A stretch of 64,000 bases of DNA from Microbacteriaceae bacterium VKM Ac-2854. Lineage in GTDB: Bacteria > Actinomycetota > Actinomycetes > Actinomycetales > Microbacteriaceae. Every line of letters starts with the position of its first letter. Position 1 is the stretch's first letter. The stretch spans positions 321,008 to 385,007 of the forward strand of contig JABMLH010000005.1 of NCBI GenBank assembly GCA_013205085.1, written 5' to 3'. Below are positions 38,091 to 45,821 of this stretch, piece by piece. The notes beneath the pieces are model-generated. The model was not told the DNA's origin and searched no databases. It worked only from the letters and a program-made list of their open reading frames with translations. The position numbers and the translations under genes are program-made.

Positions 38091-39125
38091 TCAGTCGGCC
38101 TCGGGCGCGGGCTTCTTCGCGCGGCTGGGCTGGACGCGGGGCGGCTCGCCGGGCATCTTCGGGAAGTCGGGCGGGAAGGGCAGTTCGCCCAATCCGCCGG
38201 CCAGGTCGCGTTCCCACCAGCCGAGCAGGGCGTCGATGCGGCCGGGCTCGCGGTGCAGCGTTGCCCACGGGTCGCCGACGCTCTGCAGCCGATCGGGCAC
38301 GGTCAGGATGGTGAACGCGGTCGGATCCGCGGTCTCCAGTTCCTCCCACGTGAGCGGGCAGGAGACGGGCGCGTGCGCGATGGCGCGCGGCGAGTAGGCG
38401 CCGGCCATGGTGCGGTCGCGGTTGGCCTGGTTGAAGTCGACGAAGATCTTCTCGCCGCGCTCCTCCTTCCACCACGCCGTCGTCACCGCCTTCGGCAGGC
38501 GACGCTCCAGCTCGCGGGCGGCGGCGATCACGGCGTGCCGCACGTCGAGGAACTCGTGCTCCGGCACGATCGGCGCGAACACGTGCAGGCCGCGGTTGCC
38601 CGAGGTCTTCACGAAGGCGGTCAGCCCGACCTCGGCGAGCAGCTCGCGCAGCGCGATCGCAACGGGGATCGCGTCCGCGAAGTCGGTTCCCGGCTGCGGG
38701 TCGAGGTCGATCCGCAATTCGTCGGGATGATCGGAGTCCTCGGCGCGCGACGCCCACGGATGGAAGATCAGCGTGTTCATCTGGGCGGCCCAGACGGCGG
38801 CGGCGGGTTCGTCGATCACGAGTTGCGGATGCGAACGCCCGCTCGGGTACGTGACGGTGACGGCGCGGACGTAGTCGGGCGCACCCTTGGGCGGGTTCTT
38901 CGAGTAGAACTGCTCGCCGTCGATGCCGCCCGAGAAGCGCTGCAGCGAGATCGGCCGGTCGCCGTTGGCGCGGACGAACGCGTCCCCCACCGCGATCAGG
39001 TAGTTCGCCAGGTCGAGCTTGGTGATGCCGGGTTCCGGCCAGATCACCCGGCTCGGGCTGGAGAGCCGCACGGCGCGTTCGCCGTGCGGGCCGGGGACGT
39101 TCAGGACGACTGCGTCGCTTGCCAT
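38091..39125 (-). CDS. LigD-type primase-polymerase (stand-alone PolDom)
   Basis: A 344-residue archaeo-eukaryotic primase-fold polymerase like the polymerase domain of LigD, used in non-homologous end joining and repair. Visible: RVIWPEPGITKLDLANYL, YSKNPPKGAPDYV, the metal-binding LRIDLDPQPGTDF, FVKTSGNRGLHVFAPI and GEKIFVDFNQANRDRTMAGA. The C-terminal 20 residues or so are Pro/Lys-rich. It is convergent with the LigC-type ligase. ATG at 39125; TAGGTT ends 6 nt upstream and lies partly inside the end of the next gene. Confidence 0.9.
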   Translation of the reverse strand: MASDAVVLNVPGPHGERAVRLSSPSRVIWPEPGITKLDLANYLIAVGDAFVRANGDRPISLQRFSGGIDGEQFYSKNPPKGAPDYVRAVTVTYPSGRSHPQLVIDEPAAAVWAAQMNTLIFHPWASRAEDSDHPDELRIDLDPQPGTDFADAIPVAIALRELLAEVGLTAFVKTSGNRGLHVFAPIVPEHEFLDVRHAVIAAARELERRLPKAVTTAWWKEERGEKIFVDFNQANRDRTMAGAYSPRAIAHAPVSCPLTWEELETADPTAFTILTVPDRLQSVGDPWATLHREPGRIDALLGWWERDLAGGLGELPFPPDFPKMPGEPPRVQPSRAKKPAPEAD

Positions 39126-39129
39126 GGGA

Positions 39130-40092
39130 TCAACCTACGGCCACCGCGGCGGGTTCGCGTGCATCCGTCGCACGCCGACGCGGATCGAGGTGGACGCCGC
39201 CGAGCATGCAGCGCACCGAACCCCCGGCCAGCTCGATCGTCGAGACGTCCACCGGCAGCACCGCGCACGAGCGCTCGATCACCGCGAGCTGCTCGGGGCG
39301 TAGCGCGGCGTGCGCCCGAGCCGAGAGGGCGAGGATCCGGCCGGCGCTGCCCTGCAACTCGATCGCGTTGCCGGCGAAGTCGCGGATCTGGGCGGGATCC
39401 AGCTCGATCACGACGCGACCGGGCGCAGCCAGGCGTTCGAGTACCTCCTCGCGCCGCGGCACCGAGACGATCGACGTGGCGCCGACGAGCGCGAACTCGG
39501 TCGCGATGCACATCATCACGTTGGTGTGGTAGATCGGGATCCCGGCGTCGTCCACCGCGTCGAAAGCCATCGGTTCGTAGCCGAAGTGGGTGCAGAAGCG
39601 CTCCAGCGCCAGCGGATCCGCGCGGAACGAGCGCGCCACGTAGGCGAGGCGGGACACGTGGTCGAGCACCATCGCGCCGGTGCCCTCCAGGAAGATGTCG
39701 TCGTACTCGAGCCCCGAGTAGTCGACGACGTCCTGGACGCGGTACTCGCGCTTGAGCAGTTCGACGATGTCGCCGCGGCGCTCGGTGCGCCGGCTCGGCG
39801 CGAACATCGGGAAGAGCGCGACCCGCCCGCCGGCGTGGGTGGAGAACCAGTTGTTCGGGAAGACGCTGTCGGGCCGCTGATCGTCCTCGTCGTCGAAGAG
39901 GTGCACCGTGACGCCGTGGGCGGCGAGGGTGTCGGCCAGCGCGGTGACTTCGGCGAAGGCGGCATCGGCGATCGCGTCGGCGTCTCGACTCGCGTCGCGG
40001 CTCTGGAAGGCGTTGTCGGCAGCCGTCTCCGGATTGGGCCCGAAGCTGCGCGGGCGGATGAGCACAACGGCGGAGGGCGCTTGGATCGACAC
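39130..40092 (-). CDS. Arginine deiminase-related protein (CtlX-like)
   Basis: A 320-residue guanidine- or ureido-modifying-fold protein: VVLIRPRSFGPNPETAADNA, DSVFPNNWFSTHAGGRVALF, GLEYDDIFLEGTGAMVLDHV, YHTNVMMCIATEFALVG and GGSVRCMLGGVHL with the catalytic-type cysteine. The pattern fits the CtlX family (citrulline utilisation hydrolase). GTG at 40090-40092 is chosen because TAGCGT ends 7 nt upstream; the longer frame has no start signal. It is divergent from an Lrp-family gene 104 nt away that probably controls it in response to an amino acid. Confidence 0.88.
   Translation of the reverse strand: MSIQAPSAVVLIRPRSFGPNPETAADNAFQSRDASRDADAIADAAFAEVTALADTLAAHGVTVHLFDDEDDQRPDSVFPNNWFSTHAGGRVALFPMFAPSRRTERRGDIVELLKREYRVQDVVDYSGLEYDDIFLEGTGAMVLDHVSRLAYVARSFRADPLALERFCTHFGYEPMAFDAVDDAGIPIYHTNVMMCIATEFALVGATSIVSVPRREEVLERLAAPGRVVIELDPAQIRDFAGNAIELQGSAGRILALSARAHAALRPEQLAVIERSCAVLPVDVSTIELAGGSVRCMLGGVHLDPRRRATDAREPAAVAVG
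39132..39137 (-). promoter_or_regulatory. Candidate leaderless -10 for LigD-type polymerase gene
   Basis: TAGGTT on the minus strand, 6 nt (GATCCC) before ATG 39125, overlapping the last codons of the CtlX-like gene. Confidence 0.55.
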
Positions 40093-40099
40093 GAGTGCA

Positions 40100-40105
40100 A
40101 CGCTA
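40100..40105 (-). promoter_or_regulatory. Candidate leaderless -10 for CtlX-like gene
   Basis: TAGCGT on the minus strand, 7 nt (TGCACTC) before GTG 40092. Confidence 0.55.
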
Positions 40106-40116
40106 GGAGTGGGCGA

Positions 40117-40166
40117 TGTGCATTCGCAATCGACATCGGGCCAGATTTCTGGGCACCGAATGCACA
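40117..40166. promoter_or_regulatory. Candidate Lrp operator in divergent promoter
   Basis: Perfect 10-bp inverted repeat TGTGCATTCG (40117-40126) and CGAATGCACA (40157-40166), centres 40 bp apart (about four helical turns). It lies between the divergent CtlX-like and Lrp genes; the word GAATGC recurs just downstream. It suits an octameric Lrp protein wrapping DNA. Confidence 0.6.
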
Positions 40167-40184
40167 GAATGCCCGGCTGGATCA

Positions 40185-40190
40185 TACGAT
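40185..40190 (+). promoter_or_regulatory. Candidate leaderless -10 for Lrp gene
   Basis: TACGAT followed by CAGCGC and ATG 40197. It decides the start, since the frame is open 27 codons further upstream. Confidence 0.6.
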
Positions 40191-40196
40191 CAGCGC

Positions 40197-40628
40197 ATGC
40201 CCGATCTCGACGACCTCGACCGCCGCCTCCTCGCCGCCCTGCGCTCCGACGGTCGCGAATCGGTGGCAGCGCTCGCCCGACGCCTCGACGTCACCCGCGC
40301 GACGGTGACGAGTCGGCTGGACCGGCTCGTGGCCGACGGCGTTGTGGTGGGGTTCACGGTGCGCGTGCGCGAGGAACACGATCCGCAGTCGATCCGAGCG
40401 ATCTCGCTGATCGAGGTCGAGGGTCGGGCGACGGACGCCGTGATCCGGAAGCTCCGCGGCTTTCCGGAGATCGAGTCGCTGCACACGACGAACGGCGGCT
40501 GGGACCTCGTCGCCGAGCTGCGCACCGAATCGCTCGCCGACTTCGACCGGCTGCTCGGTCGCATCCGCTCGACCGAGGGCGTGCTGAACAGTGAGACGAG
40601 TCTGCTACTGAGTTCGGTGTTGAGCTAG
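40197..40628 (+). CDS. Lrp/AsnC-family transcriptional regulator
   Basis: A 143-residue regulator: helix-turn-helix (LDDLDRRLLAALRSDGRESV, ALARRLDVTRATVTSRLDRL) and RAM domain (IRAISLIEVEGRATDAVIRK, IESLHTTNGGWDLVAELRTE). It is divergent from the CtlX-like gene, with a 10-bp inverted repeat between them, so it probably regulates that gene and itself. The ligand is likely arginine, ornithine, citrulline or a related amino acid; this is inference from the neighbour. Confidence 0.88.
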   Translation: MPDLDDLDRRLLAALRSDGRESVAALARRLDVTRATVTSRLDRLVADGVVVGFTVRVREEHDPQSIRAISLIEVEGRATDAVIRKLRGFPEIESLHTTNGGWDLVAELRTESLADFDRLLGRIRSTEGVLNSETSLLLSSVLS

Positions 40629-40659
40629 CGGCACAGCGCGCGGCGACTGCGAGTGGCGC

Positions 40660-40911
40660 CTACGAGCGGCGGCGCAGCCGGATCGGGCCCCGCGCGGTCG
40701 CGAGCTGGACCACCTCGCCGTGTTGGGTGACCTCGATCTCGCCGCGATCGACGAGGCGCTGGGCGGCGGCGCGGGCGTCAGGCATCAGCTCGCGCCAGTC
40801 GTCGCCGCCGACGCGCCGGGCCGCCTCGGAGGGGCACGCCGTCGAGGTGAGTGCACGCGTCGCGAGCAGGTCGCGGATGGCCTGTTCGAGGGCGTCGTTG
40901 TGAGTGGCCAT
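40660..40911 (-). CDS. DUF3253-family protein
   Basis: An 83-residue protein whose features fit DUF3253: EQAIRDLLATRALTSTACPS then EAARRVGGDDWRELMPDARA, AAQRLVDRGEIEVTQHGEVV and ARGPIRLRRRS. The fold looks like a winged helix. Molecular function unknown. ATG at 40909-40911; CACGCT ends 6 nt upstream (weak leaderless signal). Upstream codons in the open frame derive from a half copy of the dispersed repeat and are not part of the protein. Confidence 0.8.
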   Translation of the reverse strand: MATHNDALEQAIRDLLATRALTSTACPSEAARRVGGDDWRELMPDARAAAQRLVDRGEIEVTQHGEVVQLATARGPIRLRRRS

Positions 40912-40931
40912 GAGTCCAGCGTGCGCGCCGT

Positions 40932-40950
40932 GGGACGGCGTGACAACCCC
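40932..40950. repeat. Half copy of GGGTTGTCA repeat
   Basis: GGGACGGCGTGACAACCCC, one arm only, between the end of the siderophore operon (40959) and the DUF3253 gene. No partner arm was found nearby. Confidence 0.7.
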
Positions 40951-40958
40951 CTGCGGGT

Positions 40959-41552
40959 TCAACCGGCGAGGGCGGCGGCGCGGGTGAGGAAGGCGAGTTG
41001 CGCGCGTTTGGTGGGCAGCTGGATCACCGGGCCGAGCTCGAAGCCGACGCGGCGCATCCGGGCGACCGCGGCGTCGTTGTCGATGTCCGGCTCGACGACG
41101 ACGCGGTGGGCGTCGGGTTCGGCGAAGACGAACTCGGCGAGCGCCGCCACGACCCGCGTGGTGAGTCCGGCGATGGGTGCGCCGCGTCCGCCGAGGAAGA
41201 AGTGGACGCCGACGTCGCCGGGCTCGACGGCGTAGTGCTCGCCGACGGGGTCGTGTTCGGGTTCGTAGGTCTGCACCAGGGCGATCGGCTCGTCGTCGCG
41301 CCGGAGCAGGAACGCGTGGTGCGTGCTCAGCGAGTCGACGAAGGCGTAGGTGTCGCGAAGCTCTTCCCGCGACAGCTGGGCCAGGCCCCAGAATCGGGCG
41401 CGGTCCTGGGTCACCCAGCCGTGCACGAGGTCGAGGTCGGCGTCGGGGTCGAGCACGGTGATGCGGATGTCGCCGAAGCCGGGGATCACCCGCTGGTAGA
41501 CGAGGTCACCCGGGGCACCGGTGACGATGCGGCCGGTGCTGGTTCTGGTCAT
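40959..41552 (-). CDS. GNAT acyltransferase of siderophore pathway
   Basis: A 197-residue acyltransferase of the type that acylates N-hydroxylated diamines or lysine in hydroxamate siderophores: LVHGWVTQDRARFWGLAQLS, VQTYEPEHDPVGEHYAVEPG, DVGVHFFLGG, and the acetyl-CoA-binding segment near DAHRVVVEPDIDNDAAVARM. It is a second enzyme of this kind, since the IucA/IucC fusion protein already carries one. ATG at 41550-41552 overlaps the acylase stop codon (ATGA). It is last in the five-gene operon. The acyl donor (acetyl- or succinyl-CoA or another) is not predictable. Confidence 0.87.
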   Translation of the reverse strand: MTRTSTGRIVTGAPGDLVYQRVIPGFGDIRITVLDPDADLDLVHGWVTQDRARFWGLAQLSREELRDTYAFVDSLSTHHAFLLRRDDEPIALVQTYEPEHDPVGEHYAVEPGDVGVHFFLGGRGAPIAGLTTRVVAALAEFVFAEPDAHRVVVEPDIDNDAAVARMRRVGFELGPVIQLPTKRAQLAFLTRAAALAG

Positions 41553-43498
41553 CGAGTGAGCTCCTGGGCGGGTACGGGGATGGTCTCGGCGCGGCTCCAG
41601 GCGTCGAGTTGGTCGGCGTAGTGCGGGCTCCGTGGGTCGCCGGAGGCGCCGAACGGCACGCCCCAGCGTGACGCGCCGCGGTCGGCAAGGTCCCAGATCC
41701 AGCGCGCGACGGATCCGCGCACCGACGTGTCGGTCACGCCGGGGAGGGAGGAGGTGCAGCGGATCGCCTCCGTGTCGCCGCCGAGCGGCACGGACGCCAG
41801 ACCGAGCGCTGGAGGCAGTCGGTGCGTGTCGCCCCAGCGTGCGCTCACGCGGCCCAGCTCGCCGAGCGCTGCGAGTGCCTCCGCGCGGGCGTCGATGCCG
41901 AGCCCCGCGGTCAGCAGCCTCGGCAGGGCGTCCGCGATGCGGCCGTGCACCGACAGCCACGGGTCGAAGAGGGCGCCGAAAGCGTGCGGGCGCTGCAGCG
42001 CGGCGAGCGCCGGGTGCGCCGCGAGTCGACGGACGAGGGCGCTGCGCCAGGCGGCGTAGACCGCGGCTCCGCGGCTGTCGGCGTCCATCCGGTGGTTCCA
42101 CGCCAGCAGCTCGCGGCGGTGCACCTCGGCGCGCAGCGGCAGCGGCCCGGCGTTCGTGAGCAGCGCGAGCAGCGGCCCCGCGTCCACGAGGGTGTCGGGA
42201 TGCACGTCCTCCCCCGCATTGAGCAGGGCGCGGATGCGGCGCGCGCGGTGGCCCGGCGCGTAGGCGGCGCCGAGGTCGAGGGCGTCGCGCTCGTTCGCGT
42301 CGACGGCGATCGCCGTGACGACCCCTGGCCCGGGCAGTTCCCGCCAGGGCGCGGCCCTTACGGTCGCCGCATCGTGCGGCAGGATGCGTTCGGCGCGGCG
42401 CCGCTGCGGTACGCGGCCGGCGGTCATCCGCCGCACGGAGCCCGTGTCGTCGGCCGCGAGCACGCGGTTCACCGGATCGACCCAGTGCGAGAACGCGGCG
42501 GTGACCTCCGTCGCGGTGCGCGCGCGCAGCAGCGGCCGCAGCGCTCGGAAACCGAGGTCGCCGAGCACCCGGGCGGGCAGCCGGAGGCTGTACGTCCGCT
42601 CCCCCTCGATGATCACGGGGCCGCGCGCCGTCTCGGTGCGCAGCAGCTGCTCCGACGCGCCGCCGCGCACCCGCAGCGTGACCCGGGTCGATCGCGTCGG
42701 CTCCCAGCCGTCGGGCCCGAGCGCCTCGCCGGGGCGCAGCGTCTCGCGAAACAGCTCGGCGCTGTGGGCGAGCGCGTTGGTCACGCCCCACGCTGCTGCA
42801 CCGGTGTGCCCGAAATGCGGGAGCCCGGGAACGCCGGGGAAGGCGAGCCCGATCACGTCGTACTCGGGGCAGGCGAGCCCGATCTGCTGGTAGATCCCCG
42901 GCAGCTCGTACAGCCGATGCGGATCGCCCGCGAGCAGCGGCAGGCCGGTCGCCGTGCGCGAGCCGTGCACCGCCCACGCGTTGCTGCCGGAGCCCGGTCC
43001 GCTCTCGGCGCCCCATGCGTCCAGCACAGCGGCGGCGAGCGCCGGCTCCCCCAGCGTGTCCACAACGTGCTGGCGCCACAGCAGGTGCGGGAAGGTGGAG
43101 AACAGGATGTGGTTCACCAGGAATACCCCGAGCGGCGCCCAGGCCGGCCACGGCGTCGGCTCGAGCCCGGCGAACTCGGGCGCCGTCCACGCCTGGGTCA
43201 GGCCGGAGTTCACACCGCGCACGTGCGCGTCTACCCACGCCCGGTCCTCCGCCGCGAGCTCGGCGTAGGCGCGCTGGGCCGTATCCGCGATCATCGCCCG
43301 GTGCGCGAAGCGGTCCCACTCCAGCTCCGCGGCGCCGAGGTGCTCGGCGAGCCGACCCTCCGCGCGCCAGCGGTCGGTCTCGATCTGCCAGGCGCGATCC
43401 TGCGCGGTGATCCGGCCCTGCGCATGCACCAGCTCCAGCTCGCTGTCGGCCCACAGGGACGGAATGCCCCAGGCGTCGCGCCGTACCTCAGACGCCAT
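41549..43498 (-). CDS. Penicillin acylase-family Ntn hydrolase in siderophore operon
   Basis: A 649-residue N-terminal-nucleophile amidohydrolase. Self-cleavage would occur before Ser172 in GSGSNAWAVHG, giving alpha and beta chains; WGIPSLWADSELELVHAQGR and RITAQDRAWQIETDRWR are the family's N-terminal segments. There is no signal peptide, unlike penicillin G acylases and PvdQ, which are exported. It lies inside the NIS siderophore operon with 11-nt and 4-nt overlaps, so it probably removes or transfers an acyl group on the siderophore or its precursor, much as PvdQ deacylates pyoverdine precursors. Start is ATG 43496-43498; a GTG 24 nt upstream is the alternative. Confidence 0.82.
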   Translation of the reverse strand: MASEVRRDAWGIPSLWADSELELVHAQGRITAQDRAWQIETDRWRAEGRLAEHLGAAELEWDRFAHRAMIADTAQRAYAELAAEDRAWVDAHVRGVNSGLTQAWTAPEFAGLEPTPWPAWAPLGVFLVNHILFSTFPHLLWRQHVVDTLGEPALAAAVLDAWGAESGPGSGSNAWAVHGSRTATGLPLLAGDPHRLYELPGIYQQIGLACPEYDVIGLAFPGVPGLPHFGHTGAAAWGVTNALAHSAELFRETLRPGEALGPDGWEPTRSTRVTLRVRGGASEQLLRTETARGPVIIEGERTYSLRLPARVLGDLGFRALRPLLRARTATEVTAAFSHWVDPVNRVLAADDTGSVRRMTAGRVPQRRRAERILPHDAATVRAAPWRELPGPGVVTAIAVDANERDALDLGAAYAPGHRARRIRALLNAGEDVHPDTLVDAGPLLALLTNAGPLPLRAEVHRRELLAWNHRMDADSRGAAVYAAWRSALVRRLAAHPALAALQRPHAFGALFDPWLSVHGRIADALPRLLTAGLGIDARAEALAALGELGRVSARWGDTHRLPPALGLASVPLGGDTEAIRCTSSLPGVTDTSVRGSVARWIWDLADRGASRWGVPFGASGDPRSPHYADQLDAWSRAETIPVPAQELTR

Positions 43499-45821
43499 CG
43501 GCGCGCCCGCTCTGGTTCGCACTCGGGTTTGCGATCGGGTTCGCGATCGTGCCCGCGTAGATCAACGAATCCGACTGGTTGGCGATGTCGACCATCTGCA
43601 GCGTGTTGCGCAGCTGCAGCCGGTTCAGGCACGAGTGGTCGAAGCGCGGGGTGCGCAGCTCGATGCCGGTGTTGCGCTGCGGATGCGCGGCCGCGTGCTC
43701 GTCGATGCACTCGGCCACCAGCGACCAGAACTCGGCCTCGGGCAGCACCCCGTCCTGGTCGAGGATCGCGGCCAGGTGCCGGAACACGCCGTCGAAGACG
43801 TCGGTGAACACGGCGAGCGCCTTCTCCGGATCATCGACCACCTGGCGCACCCGCTCCACCTCGGCCGGCAGCGCCCGCTCGCCGAGCACCGCGATCTCCT
43901 CGCCGATGTCCTTCATGAAGACGCGGGTGACCACGTGATCCTGCAGCACGAGGATCAGGTTCTCACCGTGCGGCATGAAGGCGAGTTCGTGCACGGTGAG
44001 GCAGTGCACCACGGGCAGCAGGTAGGCGCGGAGGTAGGCTCGCAGCCAGTCGGAGGAGTCGAGCCCCGACGCGCGGATGAACGCCGTCGCGAGCGAAGCC
44101 CCGTCGGCGTCGCGGTGCAGCAGGGCCGCCATGGTCGCCGCCCGCTCGCCCTCGCGCAGCCGAGGAATCGGGCTCTCCCGCCACAGCGCCGCGAGCATCT
44201 TGCGATGGGCGGACGGCTTCGCGGTGCGGTGGTAGACGTCTCCGGTGTAGCCGATCGCCGCGTGCTCGCGCAGGATCGAGAAGCCCGCGGCCTGCAGCGT
44301 CGCATCCGTCGCCACCAGCTCGGCCACCCAGTCGTTGATCGCGGGCGTCGGCCCCATGTACGCGGGTGAGAGCCCGCGCAGGAAGCCCATGTTCTGGATC
44401 GCCAGCGCCGTCTTGACGTAGGAGCGCGACGGATCCGTGCGGTCGAACATCGTGCGGATGGACTGCTGCGCCTGATACCGATCGGGGGCCTCGCCGAGGT
44501 GCACGAGATCGTGCTGGGCGAGGTCGACCGCGAAGGTGATCGCGATGCGGTGCTGCCACTGCCACGGATGTACCGGCAGGTAGCGGTACTGGGCCGGGTC
44601 CAGGCCCAGCGCGCGCAGCCGGGCGGCGAACGCGTCCAGCACGTCCGGGCCCAGTTCGGCGTCATAGTGGGCGGCCTCCTCGACGCCGGCCCCCAGCGAG
44701 AGCGTCGTCAGCTCGCGGCGGGCCGCGAGCCACACCAGCCGGAAGCGCGCCCCCGACTCCGGCGCATAGGCCCGGAACTCGTCCAGCCCGAAGCCGATGC
44801 GCCCGTTGTTCGCGACGAAACCGGGGTGCCCCTCGGTCATCGCCGCCTCGATGCTCTGGTAATCGGCGTCGACCAGACTCTCGACACCGGGACGCGGTGT
44901 CGCCAGCTTGAACGCCGCGCTCGCGAGCGTCGAGGTGATCTCCTCCAGGTAGGTGGCGATCAGCGTCTCCGGGATGCCGAGCACGTCCTGCAGCTCCAGG
45001 ATCAGCTCGCGCGCATCCAGCGGCCGCTGCGCACCGTCGACCACCCGGATCAGGCTCGCCTCGTCGATCACCCAGTGCTCCAGCGCGAAACGGCGCGCGT
45101 CGAAGCTGTACAGGGTGCCGCCATCACCGATCGGCAGCACGTAGCTGCCGGCGCCGACCTCGCGCGGAGCGAGCAAGCGCTCGTGCGTGAATTCGGCGAT
45201 CGCCTTCGCCACGAGGTGCCGCTGCGCCGTCGCCATCGTGTGCGGGCTGAGTTGCCCGGCCGCGGCACCGGCCGCCCACACGTCGCGCTCCAGCACCGAG
45301 AGGTTCGCGAGCTTGCCCGGCAGCTCGATCTCGCGCAAGATCCGGAAGCCGACCTCGGCGTTCTTCGCCGCGATCCTGCGGTTGTGCACGTCCGGCTCCA
45401 CCACGATCCGCTCCGCGCCGAGCTGTTCGAACACGAACGCGACGACGGTGGCCATGACCGCGGAGGTGAGCCCGCCGATCCGCTCACCCGTCGGCGGAGC
45501 CACCAGCAGATGCATCCCGACGTCCCCCGGCAGGGCATCGTGCACCCCGTTCAACAACACCCGAGCCGGGTCGTAGCTCTCCACGAGGAACGCGGGCTCG
45601 CCGTCGCGCCGACCGAGCCAGGCGTGCTGGTGCTCGTCGGCGCCGAGCTGCGCGAAGTAGTCGCGCACCTCCACGGCGCTCAGCTCGGTCATCTGCCAGA
45701 AGGCGGAGTTCGGATGCGCGAGCCAGCGCTGCACGGTCGCGGCGTCATCGAGGCTGAGCGGTTCGATGCTGAGGCGACCGGCCACCGTGGCCCGCTCGAA
45801 GCGGGTCGTCGTCGAGGTCAT
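43488..45821 (-). CDS. GNAT-IucA/IucC fusion: siderophore acyltransferase and NIS synthetase
   Basis: A 777-residue fusion. Residues about 1-190 are a GNAT acyltransferase like DesC (AHPNSAFWQMTELSAVEVRD, LPGDVGMHLLVAPPTGERIG, ERIVVEPDVHNRRIAAKNAE). The rest is an IucA/IucC-type NIS synthetase like DesD (MTEGHPGFVANNGRIGFGLD, LPVHPWQWQH, MGPTPAINDWVAELVATDAT, PHGENLILVLQDH). It would acylate the hydroxy-diamine and then join units using ATP. ATG overlaps the monooxygenase stop codon (ATGA). The extreme C terminus has a short repeat (IANPIANPSANQ) beyond the conserved domain, encoded by near-repeated 12-bp DNA. Confidence 0.92.
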   Translation of the reverse strand: MTSTTTRFERATVAGRLSIEPLSLDDAATVQRWLAHPNSAFWQMTELSAVEVRDYFAQLGADEHQHAWLGRRDGEPAFLVESYDPARVLLNGVHDALPGDVGMHLLVAPPTGERIGGLTSAVMATVVAFVFEQLGAERIVVEPDVHNRRIAAKNAEVGFRILREIELPGKLANLSVLERDVWAAGAAAGQLSPHTMATAQRHLVAKAIAEFTHERLLAPREVGAGSYVLPIGDGGTLYSFDARRFALEHWVIDEASLIRVVDGAQRPLDARELILELQDVLGIPETLIATYLEEITSTLASAAFKLATPRPGVESLVDADYQSIEAAMTEGHPGFVANNGRIGFGLDEFRAYAPESGARFRLVWLAARRELTTLSLGAGVEEAAHYDAELGPDVLDAFAARLRALGLDPAQYRYLPVHPWQWQHRIAITFAVDLAQHDLVHLGEAPDRYQAQQSIRTMFDRTDPSRSYVKTALAIQNMGFLRGLSPAYMGPTPAINDWVAELVATDATLQAAGFSILREHAAIGYTGDVYHRTAKPSAHRKMLAALWRESPIPRLREGERAATMAALLHRDADGASLATAFIRASGLDSSDWLRAYLRAYLLPVVHCLTVHELAFMPHGENLILVLQDHVVTRVFMKDIGEEIAVLGERALPAEVERVRQVVDDPEKALAVFTDVFDGVFRHLAAILDQDGVLPEAEFWSLVAECIDEHAAAHPQRNTGIELRTPRFDHSCLNRLQLRNTLQMVDIANQSDSLIYAGTIANPIANPSANQSGRADGV

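Noticed and set aside
40912..40962. Upstream ORF codons of the DUF3253 gene (MNPQGVVTPSHGAH)
   Set aside because: These residues come from the half copy of the dispersed repeat; the family starts at MATHND and a -10-like hexamer sits 6 nt before it.
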